Shown: positions 41,150-50,150 of the stretch, piece by piece | Layout of the letters: each line of letters opens with the position of its first letter | Position numbering within the stretch: position 1 is the stretch's first letter | From: Pseudomonas sp. PICF141 | GTDB lineage: Bacteria > Pseudomonadota > Gammaproteobacteria > Pseudomonadales > Pseudomonadaceae | DNA: 64,000 nucleotides | NCBI RefSeq assembly: GCF_002286815.1 | Contig: NZ_MUNM01000063.1 | Location: forward strand, 1-64,000 | Direction of reading: 5' to 3' | The notes under the pieces: generated by a model | Told to the model about the DNA's origin: nothing | Seen by the model: only the letters and a program-made list of their open reading frames with translations | Databases searched by the model: none | Translations under genes and position numbers: made by a program

Positions 41150-42970
41150 GTGATTGTTAGTCCCTGTAATGCACCAAAATTGTCTGCCAAACGGTTTCGA
41201 AGCGCTCTGGTAGCAGGCTCTGCACTGCTCTGCCTGTTCAGCGCCGGCCAACTTTGGGCATTCAATCTGGATGACGTATCGGTCAAGGCAAAAGAGCTGG
41301 CCGGGCAAAAGTACGAAGCCCCGCGCAGTAACCTGCCGAATGAATTTCGCGAGATGAAATTCGCGGACTATCAAAAAATCCGGTTCCTCACGGAAAAAGC
41401 CGAATGGGCGAACCAGAAGACCCCCTTCAAGCTTTCGTTCTATCACCAGGGCATGCATTTCGACACACCGGTGAAAATCAACGAAATCACGGCCAACACC
41501 GTCGAAGAGATCAAATACGACCCAAGTCGTTTCGATTTCGGCGACGTGAAGTTCGACCCTAAAGCCACCGAACAACTGGGTTATGCCGGGTTCCGTGTGC
41601 TGTACCCGATCAACAAGGCCGACAAGCAAGACGAAATCATGACCATGCTTGGCGCGAGCTACTTCCGTGTCATCGGCAAGGGGCAAACCTACGGGCTCTC
41701 CGCTCGCGGCATGGCCATTGATACTGCATTGCCATCCGGCGAAGAGTTCCCGCGCTTCACCGAGTTCTGGATTCAACAGCCCAAGCCGGGCGACAAGCAC
41801 CTGGTGATCTTCGCCCTGCTGGATTCGCCGCGTGCTACCGGCGCCTATCGCCTGACCGTGCGTCCAGGCAGCGACACGGTCGTCGACGTCAAAGCCAAAA
41901 TGTTCCTGCGTGACAAAGTCACCAAGCTGGGCGTTGCACCGTTGACCAGCATGTTCCTGTTCGGCGCCAACCAGCCATCGAAAGTGCTGAACTACCGTCG
42001 CGAACTGCACGATTCCAGCGGCCTGTCGATCCATGCCGGCAACGGCGAATGGATCTGGCGCCCACTGAACAATCCAAAACACCTGTCGGTGAGCAACTTC
42101 TCGATCGAGAACCCGCGCGGTTTCGGCTTGCTGCAACGTGGCCGTGACTTCAGTCACTACGAAGACCTCGATGACCGCTACGACAAGCGCCCAAGTGCCT
42201 GGATCGAACCGAAAGGCGATTGGGGCAAAGGCTCCGTCGATCTGGTAGAGATTCCTACGGCCGACGAAACCAACGACAATATCGTCGCCTTCTGGAGCCC
42301 GGAAAAGCTGCCTGAGCCTGGCCAGTCCCTGGACGTTGCCTACCGCATGCACTGGACCCTCGACGAAGCCTCCCTGCATTCGCCGGACAGCGCCTGGGTT
42401 CAACAGACCCTGCGTTCCACGGGTGACGTCAAGCAGTCGAACCTGATTCGTCAGCCAGACGGCAGCGTGGCCTATCTGGTGGATTTCCAGGGCCCGTCCC
42501 TGCAAGTCCTGCCGGAAGATGCTGAGGTGCGCAGCCAGGTGAGCGTTGGCGACAACGCAGAACTGGTCGAGAACAATGTCCGTTACAACCCTGAAACCAA
42601 GGGCTGGCGCCTGACGTTGCGGATGAAGATCAAGGATCCGAGCAAGGCCACCGAAATGCGCGCTGCGCTGGTCAAGAACATCACGCCTGCCGAGGCGCTC
42701 AAGACTGCGGCGCCAGCGTCCAGTTCTTCCGTTGCCAAGGCCGACAAGATCGCCGCCCGCCAGCAAGAGAAGAAGGACAAGGAAGCCAGGCAGGCTGAGG
42801 CGCAAGCCCAGCAGGTCAAGGACACCAAGGACAAGGACACCAAGGACAAGGACAACAAAGACGCCAAGCAGCCTGTCGCTGCCCAAGCGGCCCCAGCCAC
42901 AACGGAATCGGCACCGACTGAACAAGTCCTGACCGAGACCTGGAGCTATCAGTTGCCCGCCGATGAGTAA
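41150..42970 (+). CDS. opgG: Glucan biosynthesis protein G, periplasmic
   Basis: A 606-residue periplasmic protein needed to shape osmoregulated periplasmic glucans, acting on the chain made by OpgH. The start is GTG at 41150 (GCGAGGG upstream), giving the usual N-terminus followed by a signal peptide (LVAGSALLCLFSAGQLWA). The MdoG domain covers about residues 45–515 (FREMKFADYQKIRF, SYFRVIGKGQTYGLSARGMA). It is about 95 residues longer than E. coli OpgG because of a Lys/Asp/Ala-rich low-complexity insert near the C-terminus (about 520–585), partly encoded by exact 15-base repeats. The stop overlaps opgH by eight bases. Confidence 0.96.
   Translation: MIVSPCNAPKLSAKRFRSALVAGSALLCLFSAGQLWAFNLDDVSVKAKELAGQKYEAPRSNLPNEFREMKFADYQKIRFLTEKAEWANQKTPFKLSFYHQGMHFDTPVKINEITANTVEEIKYDPSRFDFGDVKFDPKATEQLGYAGFRVLYPINKADKQDEIMTMLGASYFRVIGKGQTYGLSARGMAIDTALPSGEEFPRFTEFWIQQPKPGDKHLVIFALLDSPRATGAYRLTVRPGSDTVVDVKAKMFLRDKVTKLGVAPLTSMFLFGANQPSKVLNYRRELHDSSGLSIHAGNGEWIWRPLNNPKHLSVSNFSIENPRGFGLLQRGRDFSHYEDLDDRYDKRPSAWIEPKGDWGKGSVDLVEIPTADETNDNIVAFWSPEKLPEPGQSLDVAYRMHWTLDEASLHSPDSAWVQQTLRSTGDVKQSNLIRQPDGSVAYLVDFQGPSLQVLPEDAEVRSQVSVGDNAELVENNVRYNPETKGWRLTLRMKIKDPSKATEMRAALVKNITPAEALKTAAPASSSSVAKADKIAARQQEKKDKEARQAEAQAQQVKDTKDKDTKDKDNKDAKQPVAAQAAPATTESAPTEQVLTETWSYQLPADE
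42821..42865 (+). repeat. 15-base tandem repeat inside opgG
   Basis: GACACCAAGGACAAG occurs twice in perfect tandem (42821–42850) followed by a diverged third unit. It encodes the repeated Asp-Thr-Lys-Asp-Lys of the C-terminal insert and keeps the frame. Confidence 0.85.
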
Positions 42971-45533
42971 TTCACACGTACAGCCACAATCGCTTGCCGA
43001 GTACCTGGCGCATTTGCCGATGAGCGACGAGCAGCGCGCGGAACTCGCGAGCTGCAAGTCTTTCAGTGAACTGCACGAACGTCTGTCGTCCTCGACGTTC
43101 GACGCGCCGACCGAGGCTGCTCAAGCCTCGGTTGGCCGGCGCCTGACCCTGAACACCGCCGAAGAGCTGGCGGACGCGGAAATGCTGGTGCTCGATGCCA
43201 GTGGTCGGGTCTGCCTGAAGGCAACCCCACCGATCCGTCGGACCAAAGTCGTGCCCGAGCCTTGGCGCACCAATATTCTGGTGCGTGGCTGGCGTCGCTT
43301 GACCGGTCGCACCAATCCGCCGGCCCCGCCGAAGGATGAGAACGTGCTGCCGGCGGCTCGCTGGCGCACCGTCGGTTCGATCCGACGCTACATCCTTCTG
43401 GTGCTGATGCTCGGTCAGACGATCGTCGCCGGCTGGTACATGAAAGGCATCATGCCGTATCAGGGCTGGTCGTTCGTCGACCTTGAAGAAGTCCTGCATC
43501 AGCCTCTGATCCAAACCGCCACGCAAGTGCTGCCCTACGCCTTGCAAACCAGCATTCTGATCATGTTCGGGATTCTGTTCTGCTGGGTCTCGGCCGGTTT
43601 CTGGACGGCGCTGATGGGCTTCCTCGAGCTGATCACCGGCCGTGACAAGTACCGCATTTCCGGCGCCAGTGCCGGCAACGAGCCGATCGCCAAGGACGCA
43701 CGCACCGCCCTGGTGATGCCGATCTGCAACGAAGACGTGCCGCGGGTGTTCGCCGGTTTGCGGGCGACCTTCGAATCGGTGGCGGCCTCGGGTAACCTGG
43801 ATCGCTTCGACTTTTTCGTCCTCAGCGACAGTAACGATGCCGACATCTGCGTTGCCGAGCAGCAGGCCTGGCTGGACGTCTGCCGTGAAGCCAAGGGCTT
43901 CGGCAAGATTTTCTATCGCCGCCGTCGTCGCCGCGTAAAACGCAAAAGCGGCAACCTCGACGACTTTTGCCGTCGTTGGGGCGGTGACTATAAGTACATG
44001 GTCGTGCTCGACGCCGACAGCGTGATGAGCGGCGAATGCCTGAGCAGCCTGGTGCGCCTGATGGAAGCCACGCCGGACGCCGGGATCATCCAGACCGCGC
44101 CGCGTGCGTCGGGTATGGACACCCTTTATGCGCGTATGCAGCAGTTCGCCACGCGTGTGTATGGTCCGTTGTTCACCGCCGGCCTGCACTTCTGGCAGTT
44201 GGGCGAATCCCACTACTGGGGGCACAACGCGATTATCCGCATGAAGCCGTTCATCGAGCACTGCGCCCTGGCGCCGTTGCCCGGTAAAGGCGCGTTTGCC
44301 GGCGCGATTCTGTCCCACGACTTCGTCGAAGCTGCGCTGATGCGTCGTGCCGGTTGGGGCGTATGGATTGCCTACGACTTGCCGGGCAGCTATGAAGAAC
44401 TGCCACCGAACCTGCTGGACGAACTCAAGCGTGACCGTCGCTGGTGCCACGGCAACCTGATGAACTTCCGCCTGTTCCTGGTCAAGGGCATGCACCCGGT
44501 ACACCGCGCGGTGTTCCTGACCGGCGTGATGTCGTACCTGTCTGCACCGTTATGGTTCTTGTTCCTGGTGTTGTCGACTGCCTTGCTGGCGGTCAACACG
44601 TTGATGGAGCCGCAATACTTCCTGGAACCGCGTCAGCTTTATCCGTTGTGGCCACAATGGCAGCCGGACAAGGCAATTGCGCTGTTCTCAACGACCATCG
44701 TGCTGCTGTTCCTGCCGAAATTGCTGAGCATCATCCTGATCTGGACCAAGGGCGCGAAAGAGTTCGGCGGCAAGTTCAAGGTGACGCTGTCGATGCTGCT
44801 GGAGATGTTGTTCTCCATGCTGCTGGCGCCGGTGCGGATGATCTTCCACACCCGTTTCGTACTCGCCGCGTTCCTCGGCTGGGCCGCGACCTGGAACTCG
44901 CCGCAACGTGACGACGACTCCACGCCATGGGGCGAAGCGGTCAAGCGCCACGGCCCGCAAACCTTGCTGGGCTTCTTCTGGGCTCTGTTGGTGATCTGGC
45001 TGAACCCGAGCTTCCTGTGGTGGCTGGTGCCGATCGTCGGTTCGCTGATGCTGTCGATCCCGGTATCCGTGATTTCCAGTCGTGTCGGCCTGGGCCTGAA
45101 GTCCCGTGACGAAAGCCTGTTCCTGATTCCTGAGGAATATGCCCCGCCACAGGAATTGCTGGCGACCGATCAGTACACCCACGAAAACCGTTGGCATGCA
45201 CTGAACGACGGCTTCGTCCGGTCAGTGGTCGATCCTCAGCAGAACGCTTTGGCGTGTGCACTGGCGACGTCTCGTCACCGTCAGGCCGAGCCGATCGAAG
45301 GGTTACGCATCGAGCGGGTTCGTCATGCGATCAAGGTCGGGCCTGCCGGGTTGACCAACAACGAACGTGTGGCCCTGCTCAGTGATCCGGTGGCATTGGG
45401 TCGCTTGCATGACCAAGTCTGGAACGAAGGCCACGCTGAGTGGCTGCAAGCCTGGCGCACATCGGTGAATGCCGATCCTCATGCGCCGCTGTTGCCGCTC
45501 AAGCCTGTGAGCGTGCAGCCTCAGCTGGCCTGA
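42963..45533 (+). CDS. opgH: Glucan glucosyltransferase H, inner membrane
   Basis: An 856-residue membrane glycosyltransferase (GT2) that polymerises the beta-1,2 backbone of periplasmic glucans from UDP-glucose. After a cytoplasmic N-terminal part and two helices (about 140–215) comes the catalytic domain with VMPICNEDVPRV, VLDADSVMSG, SHDFVEAALMRRAG and DRRWCHGN (the QxxRW-type motif, here RRW). Four to six further helices and a long cytoplasmic tail follow. The start overlaps the opgG stop by eight bases, so the two are coupled. A terminator follows. Confidence 0.96.
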   Translation: MSNSHVQPQSLAEYLAHLPMSDEQRAELASCKSFSELHERLSSSTFDAPTEAAQASVGRRLTLNTAEELADAEMLVLDASGRVCLKATPPIRRTKVVPEPWRTNILVRGWRRLTGRTNPPAPPKDENVLPAARWRTVGSIRRYILLVLMLGQTIVAGWYMKGIMPYQGWSFVDLEEVLHQPLIQTATQVLPYALQTSILIMFGILFCWVSAGFWTALMGFLELITGRDKYRISGASAGNEPIAKDARTALVMPICNEDVPRVFAGLRATFESVAASGNLDRFDFFVLSDSNDADICVAEQQAWLDVCREAKGFGKIFYRRRRRRVKRKSGNLDDFCRRWGGDYKYMVVLDADSVMSGECLSSLVRLMEATPDAGIIQTAPRASGMDTLYARMQQFATRVYGPLFTAGLHFWQLGESHYWGHNAIIRMKPFIEHCALAPLPGKGAFAGAILSHDFVEAALMRRAGWGVWIAYDLPGSYEELPPNLLDELKRDRRWCHGNLMNFRLFLVKGMHPVHRAVFLTGVMSYLSAPLWFLFLVLSTALLAVNTLMEPQYFLEPRQLYPLWPQWQPDKAIALFSTTIVLLFLPKLLSIILIWTKGAKEFGGKFKVTLSMLLEMLFSMLLAPVRMIFHTRFVLAAFLGWAATWNSPQRDDDSTPWGEAVKRHGPQTLLGFFWALLVIWLNPSFLWWLVPIVGSLMLSIPVSVISSRVGLGLKSRDESLFLIPEEYAPPQELLATDQYTHENRWHALNDGFVRSVVDPQQNALACALATSRHRQAEPIEGLRIERVRHAIKVGPAGLTNNERVALLSDPVALGRLHDQVWNEGHAEWLQAWRTSVNADPHAPLLPLKPVSVQPQLA

Positions 45534-45536
45534 TGA

Positions 45537-45573
45537 AAAGCCCCGCTTTCGAAAGGAAGCGGGGCTTTTTTTC
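45537..45573 (+). terminator. Rho-independent terminator of opgGH
   Basis: Stem AGCCCCGCTTTC / GAAAGGAAGCGGGGCT-type hairpin followed by a run of seven T, directly after the opgH stop. Confidence 0.92.
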
Positions 45574-45624
45574 GCCTGCTGCTTTTTGGGGCGGGCGCAA
45601 ATTCTGTGAGAACGGTGGAGAAGC

Positions 45625-45689
45625 CTTCGCGGGCAAGCCTCGCTCCTACATGGATGGCAGGATCCTGTGGGAGCGGGCTTGCCCGCGAT
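45625..45689. repeat. REP doublet, family A
   Basis: Arms TTCGCGGGCAAGCCTCGCTC and GAGCGGGCTTGCCCGCGA, slightly different from each other, between convergent opgH and the chemoreceptor gene. Confidence 0.82.
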
Positions 45690-45733
45690 TGCATCACCCC
45701 CGGTTCCAAGCGCACCGGGATACCCGCATCAGC

Positions 45734-47650
45734 TCAAACCTTGAACCGCCCCACCAGCATCTGCAAATGCGTCCCCAACCGCGCCAGCTCGACGCTGGAG
45801 GCCGCGGTCTCTTCGCTGGCGGCCGAGGTCTGCTCGGACACATCCCGTACGTTCAGCACGCTACGGTTGATCTCTTCGGCCACTGCGCTCTGTTGCTCGG
45901 CAGCGGCAGCAATCTGCTGGTTCATTGACTGGATCGCCGATACGGTGCGAGTGATGCTTTCCAGCGAACCGCCGGCGCGGCGGGTCAATTCGACGCTGCT
46001 GTCGGTCAGGCTGCGGCTGGTGTCCATGATGGTCGCGACCTGCTGAGTACCGGTTTGCAGGCCGACGATCAGCTCTTCGATTTCTTCGGTGGACTTCTGG
46101 GTGCGCTGGGCCAGGCTGCGAACCTCGTCGGCGACCACCGCAAAACCACGCCCGGCCTCACCGGCCCGGGCGGCTTCGATGGCGGCGTTGAGTGCCAACA
46201 GGTTGGTTTGTTGGGCTACCGACTTGATCACGTCGAGCACGCTGCCGATCTTGTCGCTTTCGCGTTTCAGATCGCCCATGGCGGCGGTGGAGTTGCCGAC
46301 TTCCACGGCCAGGCGCTCGATCTGGGCGATGGCTTCGCCTACCACCTTGTCACCCTCGCGGGCCTGCTGGTCGGCGGCGACGGCAGCTTCGGACGCTTCC
46401 TCGGCGTTGCGCGCGACCTCCTGCACAGTAGCGGTCATTTCGTGCATGGCGGTGGCCACTTGATCGGTCTCGACCTTCTGGCTGTTGACCCCCGCGCTGG
46501 TTTGTTCGGTAACGGCGGACAGCTCTTCAGCGGCACTGGCGATCTGGGTCACGCCGTCGCTGATACCGCCGATCAGTTCCCGCAGGCCCAGGGTCATGCT
46601 CTGCATGGCGCGCTGCAGCTGACCCAATTCGTCCTGACGTTCGGAAGTCAGGTTGTGAGTCAGGTCGCCGGCGGCGACACGCTCGGCCACTTTGAGGGTC
46701 TGGCTCAGGGGAATGATGATCTGGCGAGTGATGGCCCAAGCCGCGAACAAACCAAAGGCTGACGCCAGGACGGTGGCCAACAGCAGCAGGTTTTTGGCAT
46801 GTGCCGCATCGGTGTCACGCACGAGAGTTTGCGAGACGGTGAGCTTTTTGCTGACCTCGAACAGAATGTCGCCTTGCCCGCTCATGCGTTTGAGGGCGGC
46901 AGCGCTGGCGATCTGGGAGTCGCGGAACTGGCTGACCGCCGCGCGATAGGCTTTGAGCGAGTCGGTCGCTTGTTGCAGGTTGGTGATGTGTTGTTCCGGC
47001 AGTTGAGAGGGCAGGCTTTCGAGGTTCTTCAGAGCATTGCCAATGGCGTCCAGCGCCGGCTGCTCGGCTTCGGGCTTGCCACTGTAGGTGTAGCCGCGAA
47101 CCTGGAAACGCGCTTGCTGAATCAGTTTGCTCAGTTCGATCACGCTGTTGAACTGGGCGACACTGTCGCCCTGGAGCATGGATTTTTCGACTTCAGCGAC
47201 CCGGGCGACAGCGTTGTCGGCAGTGGCACCCAATTTGCTGCGAGCATCTTCGCGGGTGGCGGTGGCTTGAATCATGTCCGCGAAAGCGCGTTTGTACTCG
47301 CTGACCGCGGCCAATTGCTGATCGATCATTGCCACTTCGGCAGGCTGTTCGATCAGCGTGCGGGCGGTTTTCAGGCCGGTCTCGAGTTGGCCGATCAGCT
47401 CGTTGACGGCGCCCGGGCCTTGTTCGCCACGGCGCATGTCGTAATCCAGGCGGGCGAGGCGCAGGTCTTTGGTCAGCTCATTGAGGCTGGAGATAAACCC
47501 CAGTGTATCGCCACGGCTGATCACACCGCTCAGGCCCGTCCAGCCGGTAAAGGTGATCACCAAGGTCAGAAGCAGCACCAGACCGAAGCCGACACCCAGT
47601 TTGCGATTGACGCTTACGTTTCCCAGTTTCTCGGCTAGCCAACGGTACAT
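45734..47650 (-). CDS. Methyl-accepting chemotaxis protein with long helical sensor
   Basis: A 638-residue chemoreceptor. The ATG at 47650 (MYRWLAEKLGNVSVNRKLGV) follows GGGAG; a GTG/ATG further up has none. A first helix (about 19–39) is followed by a roughly 250-residue all-helical periplasmic domain, second helix (LLLLATVLASAFGLFAAWAI), HAMP and the signalling hairpin with NLLALNAAIEAARAGEAGRG. The size and helical repeats of the sensor match the HBM (helical bimodular) type of P. putida McpS, which senses organic acids; the ligand here is not known. It lacks a CheR-docking pentapeptide. Confidence 0.9.
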   Translation of the reverse strand: MYRWLAEKLGNVSVNRKLGVGFGLVLLLTLVITFTGWTGLSGVISRGDTLGFISSLNELTKDLRLARLDYDMRRGEQGPGAVNELIGQLETGLKTARTLIEQPAEVAMIDQQLAAVSEYKRAFADMIQATATREDARSKLGATADNAVARVAEVEKSMLQGDSVAQFNSVIELSKLIQQARFQVRGYTYSGKPEAEQPALDAIGNALKNLESLPSQLPEQHITNLQQATDSLKAYRAAVSQFRDSQIASAAALKRMSGQGDILFEVSKKLTVSQTLVRDTDAAHAKNLLLLATVLASAFGLFAAWAITRQIIIPLSQTLKVAERVAAGDLTHNLTSERQDELGQLQRAMQSMTLGLRELIGGISDGVTQIASAAEELSAVTEQTSAGVNSQKVETDQVATAMHEMTATVQEVARNAEEASEAAVAADQQAREGDKVVGEAIAQIERLAVEVGNSTAAMGDLKRESDKIGSVLDVIKSVAQQTNLLALNAAIEAARAGEAGRGFAVVADEVRSLAQRTQKSTEEIEELIVGLQTGTQQVATIMDTSRSLTDSSVELTRRAGGSLESITRTVSAIQSMNQQIAAAAEQQSAVAEEINRSVLNVRDVSEQTSAASEETAASSVELARLGTHLQMLVGRFKV

Positions 47651-47784
47651 GCTGCTACTCCCTCGGACCATTAATTGGTTTTATGGGGGCTGTATCGGCA
47701 GGCAGGCGAGATTCTGTAGGCGCGGCGCAATGCTCGGGTGGCGAGGGGGTTGCCCCAATGACAAGAAATTTGAGCGACGAAGAT

Positions 47785-47878
47785 CCTGTAGGAGCGAGGC
47801 TTGCCCGCGAAGAATGCACCGCGGTTTTTCAGGCATGACGCGTCATCGTTCTTCGCGGGCAAGCCTCGCTCCTACAGG
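47785..47878. repeat. REP doublet (REPIN-like), family A
   Basis: The spacer (from GAATGCACCGCGGTTTTTCA on) is almost that of the doublet at 26; even the 17 bases before it (TTTGAGCGACGA…ATCCTG) are shared. Confidence 0.88.
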
Positions 47879-47911
47879 TTGCCCCGTCGCCACAGGTATG
47901 ATGTTTGGACG

Positions 47912-48619
47912 TTAAAACAGCCGCGAGAGCAGCGCCGTAACGGCAGTTTCTACTCGCAGGATGCGCTCGCCAAGTTGCACCGGTTGCAGGCCGGCCTTGG
48001 CCAGCAAATCGATTTCGTAAGGAATCCAGCCGCCTTCGGGGCCGATGGCCAACGTCACCGGCTCGTCCAGGCCGCGAGGGCAGGGTGGGTAATTACCGGG
48101 ATGACCGACCAGGCCCAGGGTGCCTTCGGTCATGGCCGGCAAACGGTCTTCGACAAAGGGCTTGAAGCGTTTCTCGATGACGATTTCCGGCAACACGCTG
48201 TCCCGGGCTTGTTCAAGGCCCAGGATCAATTGCTCGCGAATCGCCTCGGGTTCCAGGAATGGGGTTTGCCAGAAGCTCTTCTCGACGCGATAGCTGTTCA
48301 CCAGCACGATGCGCGGCACGCCCATGGCGGCGACGGTCTGAAACACGCGACGGAGCATTTTCGGTCGCGGCAAAGCCAGCACCAACGTCAGCGGCAGCTT
48401 GGGCGGTGGTGGCTGGTCGAGGGTGACGCGCAACTCGGCTTCATCGGCGTCCAGGCGCAGCAATTCGGCCGAGCCCATCAAGCCGCCGATACGCCCGACC
48501 CGCAGGCTGTCGCCGACCACCGAGCGGTGGACTTCCTGCATGTGGGTCAACCGTCGATCGCGCAGGATCGCCCGGTCGGCCGCAATGAAATCGGCCTCTT
48601 CGAGGAGCAGCAGGTTCAC
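47912..48619 (-). CDS. rsmE: 16S rRNA m3U1498 methyltransferase
   Basis: A 235-residue SPOUT-class enzyme that methylates N3 of U1498 in 16S rRNA with SAM. An N-terminal PUA-like RNA-binding part (residues 1–70, HMQEVHRSVVGDSLRVG) precedes the knotted domain with LAIGPEGGWIPYEIDLL (about 192–208), LGERILRVETA being the SAM-binding turn. The start overlaps the tatC stop by four bases, making it the last gene of the ubi-his-tat run before a REP element. Confidence 0.95.
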   Translation of the reverse strand: MNLLLLEEADFIAADRAILRDRRLTHMQEVHRSVVGDSLRVGRIGGLMGSAELLRLDADEAELRVTLDQPPPPKLPLTLVLALPRPKMLRRVFQTVAAMGVPRIVLVNSYRVEKSFWQTPFLEPEAIREQLILGLEQARDSVLPEIVIEKRFKPFVEDRLPAMTEGTLGLVGHPGNYPPCPRGLDEPVTLAIGPEGGWIPYEIDLLAKAGLQPVQLGERILRVETAVTALLSRLF

Positions 48620-49410
48620 GCTTGGGTCGCTGGCGGCTGGTCGTTGTGATCGTCAGCCGGTTGATCGTCCGGATGATCGCCACGCTTGCTGATCAAACTG
48701 CCGAACAGGATGCCGATCTCGAACAGCAACCACATCGGAACGGCCAGCAACGTCTGCGAGAAGATGTCCGGCGGTGTCAGGATCATGCCGACCACGAAGC
48801 AACCGATGATCACATACGGGCGGATTTTCTTCAGGTAGGCGACGTTGACCACGCCGATCCACACCAGCAACACCACAGCCACCGGAATCTCGAACGCCAC
48901 GCCGAAAGCGAAGAACAGCGTCATGACGAAATCGAGGTAGCTGGTGATGTCGGTCATCATTTCCACGCCGGCCGGGGTGGCGGCGGCGAAGAACTTGAAG
49001 ATCAGCGGGAACACCAGGAAATAGGCGAAGGCCATGCCGGTGTAGAACAGCAGAATGCTGGAGACCAGCAACGGCACCGCGATGCGCTTCTCATGCTTGT
49101 ACAGGCCCGGCGCGATAAAGCCCCAGATCTGGTGCAGGATCACCGGGATCGCCAGGAACAGCGAGACCATCATGGTCAGTTTCAGCGGCGTCAGGAACGG
49201 CGATGACACGTCAGTGGCGATCATCGTTGCGCCCGCCGGCAGGTATTGGCGCAGCGGCGTGGAGACGAAGGTGTAGATCTGCTGGGTGAAGGCGAACAGC
49301 CCGGCGAAGATGATGAATATCGCCGCTACACAGCGCAGCAGACGGGTGCGCAACTCGGTGAGGTGCGAAACCAGCGGCATGTGCTGGTCGTTTTCAGGGA
49401 GATCGCTCAT
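48616..49410 (-). CDS. tatC: Sec-independent translocase subunit TatC
   Basis: A 264-residue inner-membrane protein with six helices; with TatB it recognises twin-arginine signal peptides of folded proteins. The family start MPLVSHLTELRTRLLRC and the conserved loop FEIPVAVVLLVWIGVV and PYVIIGCFVVGMILTPPD are present. Asp/Gln-rich hydrophilic tail after the last helix. It overlaps tatB and rsmE by four bases each. Confidence 0.96.
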   Translation of the reverse strand: MSDLPENDQHMPLVSHLTELRTRLLRCVAAIFIIFAGLFAFTQQIYTFVSTPLRQYLPAGATMIATDVSSPFLTPLKLTMMVSLFLAIPVILHQIWGFIAPGLYKHEKRIAVPLLVSSILLFYTGMAFAYFLVFPLIFKFFAAATPAGVEMMTDITSYLDFVMTLFFAFGVAFEIPVAVVLLVWIGVVNVAYLKKIRPYVIIGCFVVGMILTPPDIFSQTLLAVPMWLLFEIGILFGSLISKRGDHPDDQPADDHNDQPPATQA

Positions 49411-49838
49411 GGGGCTCGCGGCGGCAATGTTGGGTCATGAGGTGCCGGCGTTGTCGGCGCGGCGGCAGGAGCAACAGCTTCTACTGGAGTGGCAGGTGCA
49501 GGTTCAGCGGCTGCCACCACCGGTGTAGCGTCAGCTGTCGGCGCATGAATCGTTTGCGTCGCCACAGGTTCCACTGGCGTCGGCTCCTGTTGAGTCGGCG
49601 TGAAGATCTTCCGCGCCTCCTGCTCCAGGGACAGAATGTGCTCGTTGTGCAGTTGCCGGCGAATCTCGTCGGCACCGATTTCACGTTCAACTTCCTGTTT
49701 GATCGCGTTGAAGCTGCGCTTCAGCCGCCCGACCCACAGGCCTGCGGTGCGCGCAGCACCCGGCAGACGCTCGGGCCCCAGCACCAGCAGGGCGACGAGG
49801 CCGACGAGCAGCAGTTCAGAGAAGCTGATACCAAACAT
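49407..49838 (-). CDS. tatB: Sec-independent translocase subunit TatB
   Basis: A 143-residue protein with one N-terminal helix (MFGISFSELLLVGLVALLVL), the GPERLP hinge, and an amphipathic helix; this is the receptor partner of TatC. After residue about 85 the tail is rich in Pro, Ala, Thr and Val, typical for Pseudomonas TatB and probably unstructured. It starts ten bases after tatA. Confidence 0.95.
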   Translation of the reverse strand: MFGISFSELLLVGLVALLVLGPERLPGAARTAGLWVGRLKRSFNAIKQEVEREIGADEIRRQLHNEHILSLEQEARKIFTPTQQEPTPVEPVATQTIHAPTADATPVVAAAEPAPATPVEAVAPAAAPTTPAPHDPTLPPRAP

Positions 49839-49848
49839 TAGTCAGTGC

Positions 49849-50127
49849 TCACGAGTCTTTGCGGATCGGCTCTTCGACTTTTTGCGCCTGCACGTCGATG
49901 GTGTGCGGCGGGTTCACCGACGTTGTGGCCTGTGGCTGGACAGGCGGAACCGGTTGGGCCGGGGTTGCTGTCGGGTCGGCCGGTTTCTCGTCGTCGTTCA
50001 TGGCTTTACGAAAGCCCTTGATCGACTCGCCCACGTCAGTGCCGAGGTTTTTCAGTTTCTTGGTGCCGAACACCAGCACCACGACAATCAGGATGACGAC
50101 CCAGTGTTTCCAGTCAAAAATGCCCAT
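49849..50127 (-). CDS. tatA: Sec-independent translocase subunit TatA
   Basis: A 92-residue pore-forming subunit: helix WVVILIVVVLVFGTKKLKNL with the FGTKKL hinge and amphipathic helix, then an acidic and Pro/Thr-rich tail. It differs from TatB by the FG hinge and short length. It begins the tatABC set, 23 bases after hisE. Confidence 0.95.
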   Translation of the reverse strand: MGIFDWKHWVVILIVVVLVFGTKKLKNLGTDVGESIKGFRKAMNDDEKPADPTATPAQPVPPVQPQATTSVNPPHTIDVQAQKVEEPIRKDS

Positions 50128-50150
50128 GTTGTGTTCCTCTCTAATAGTGT

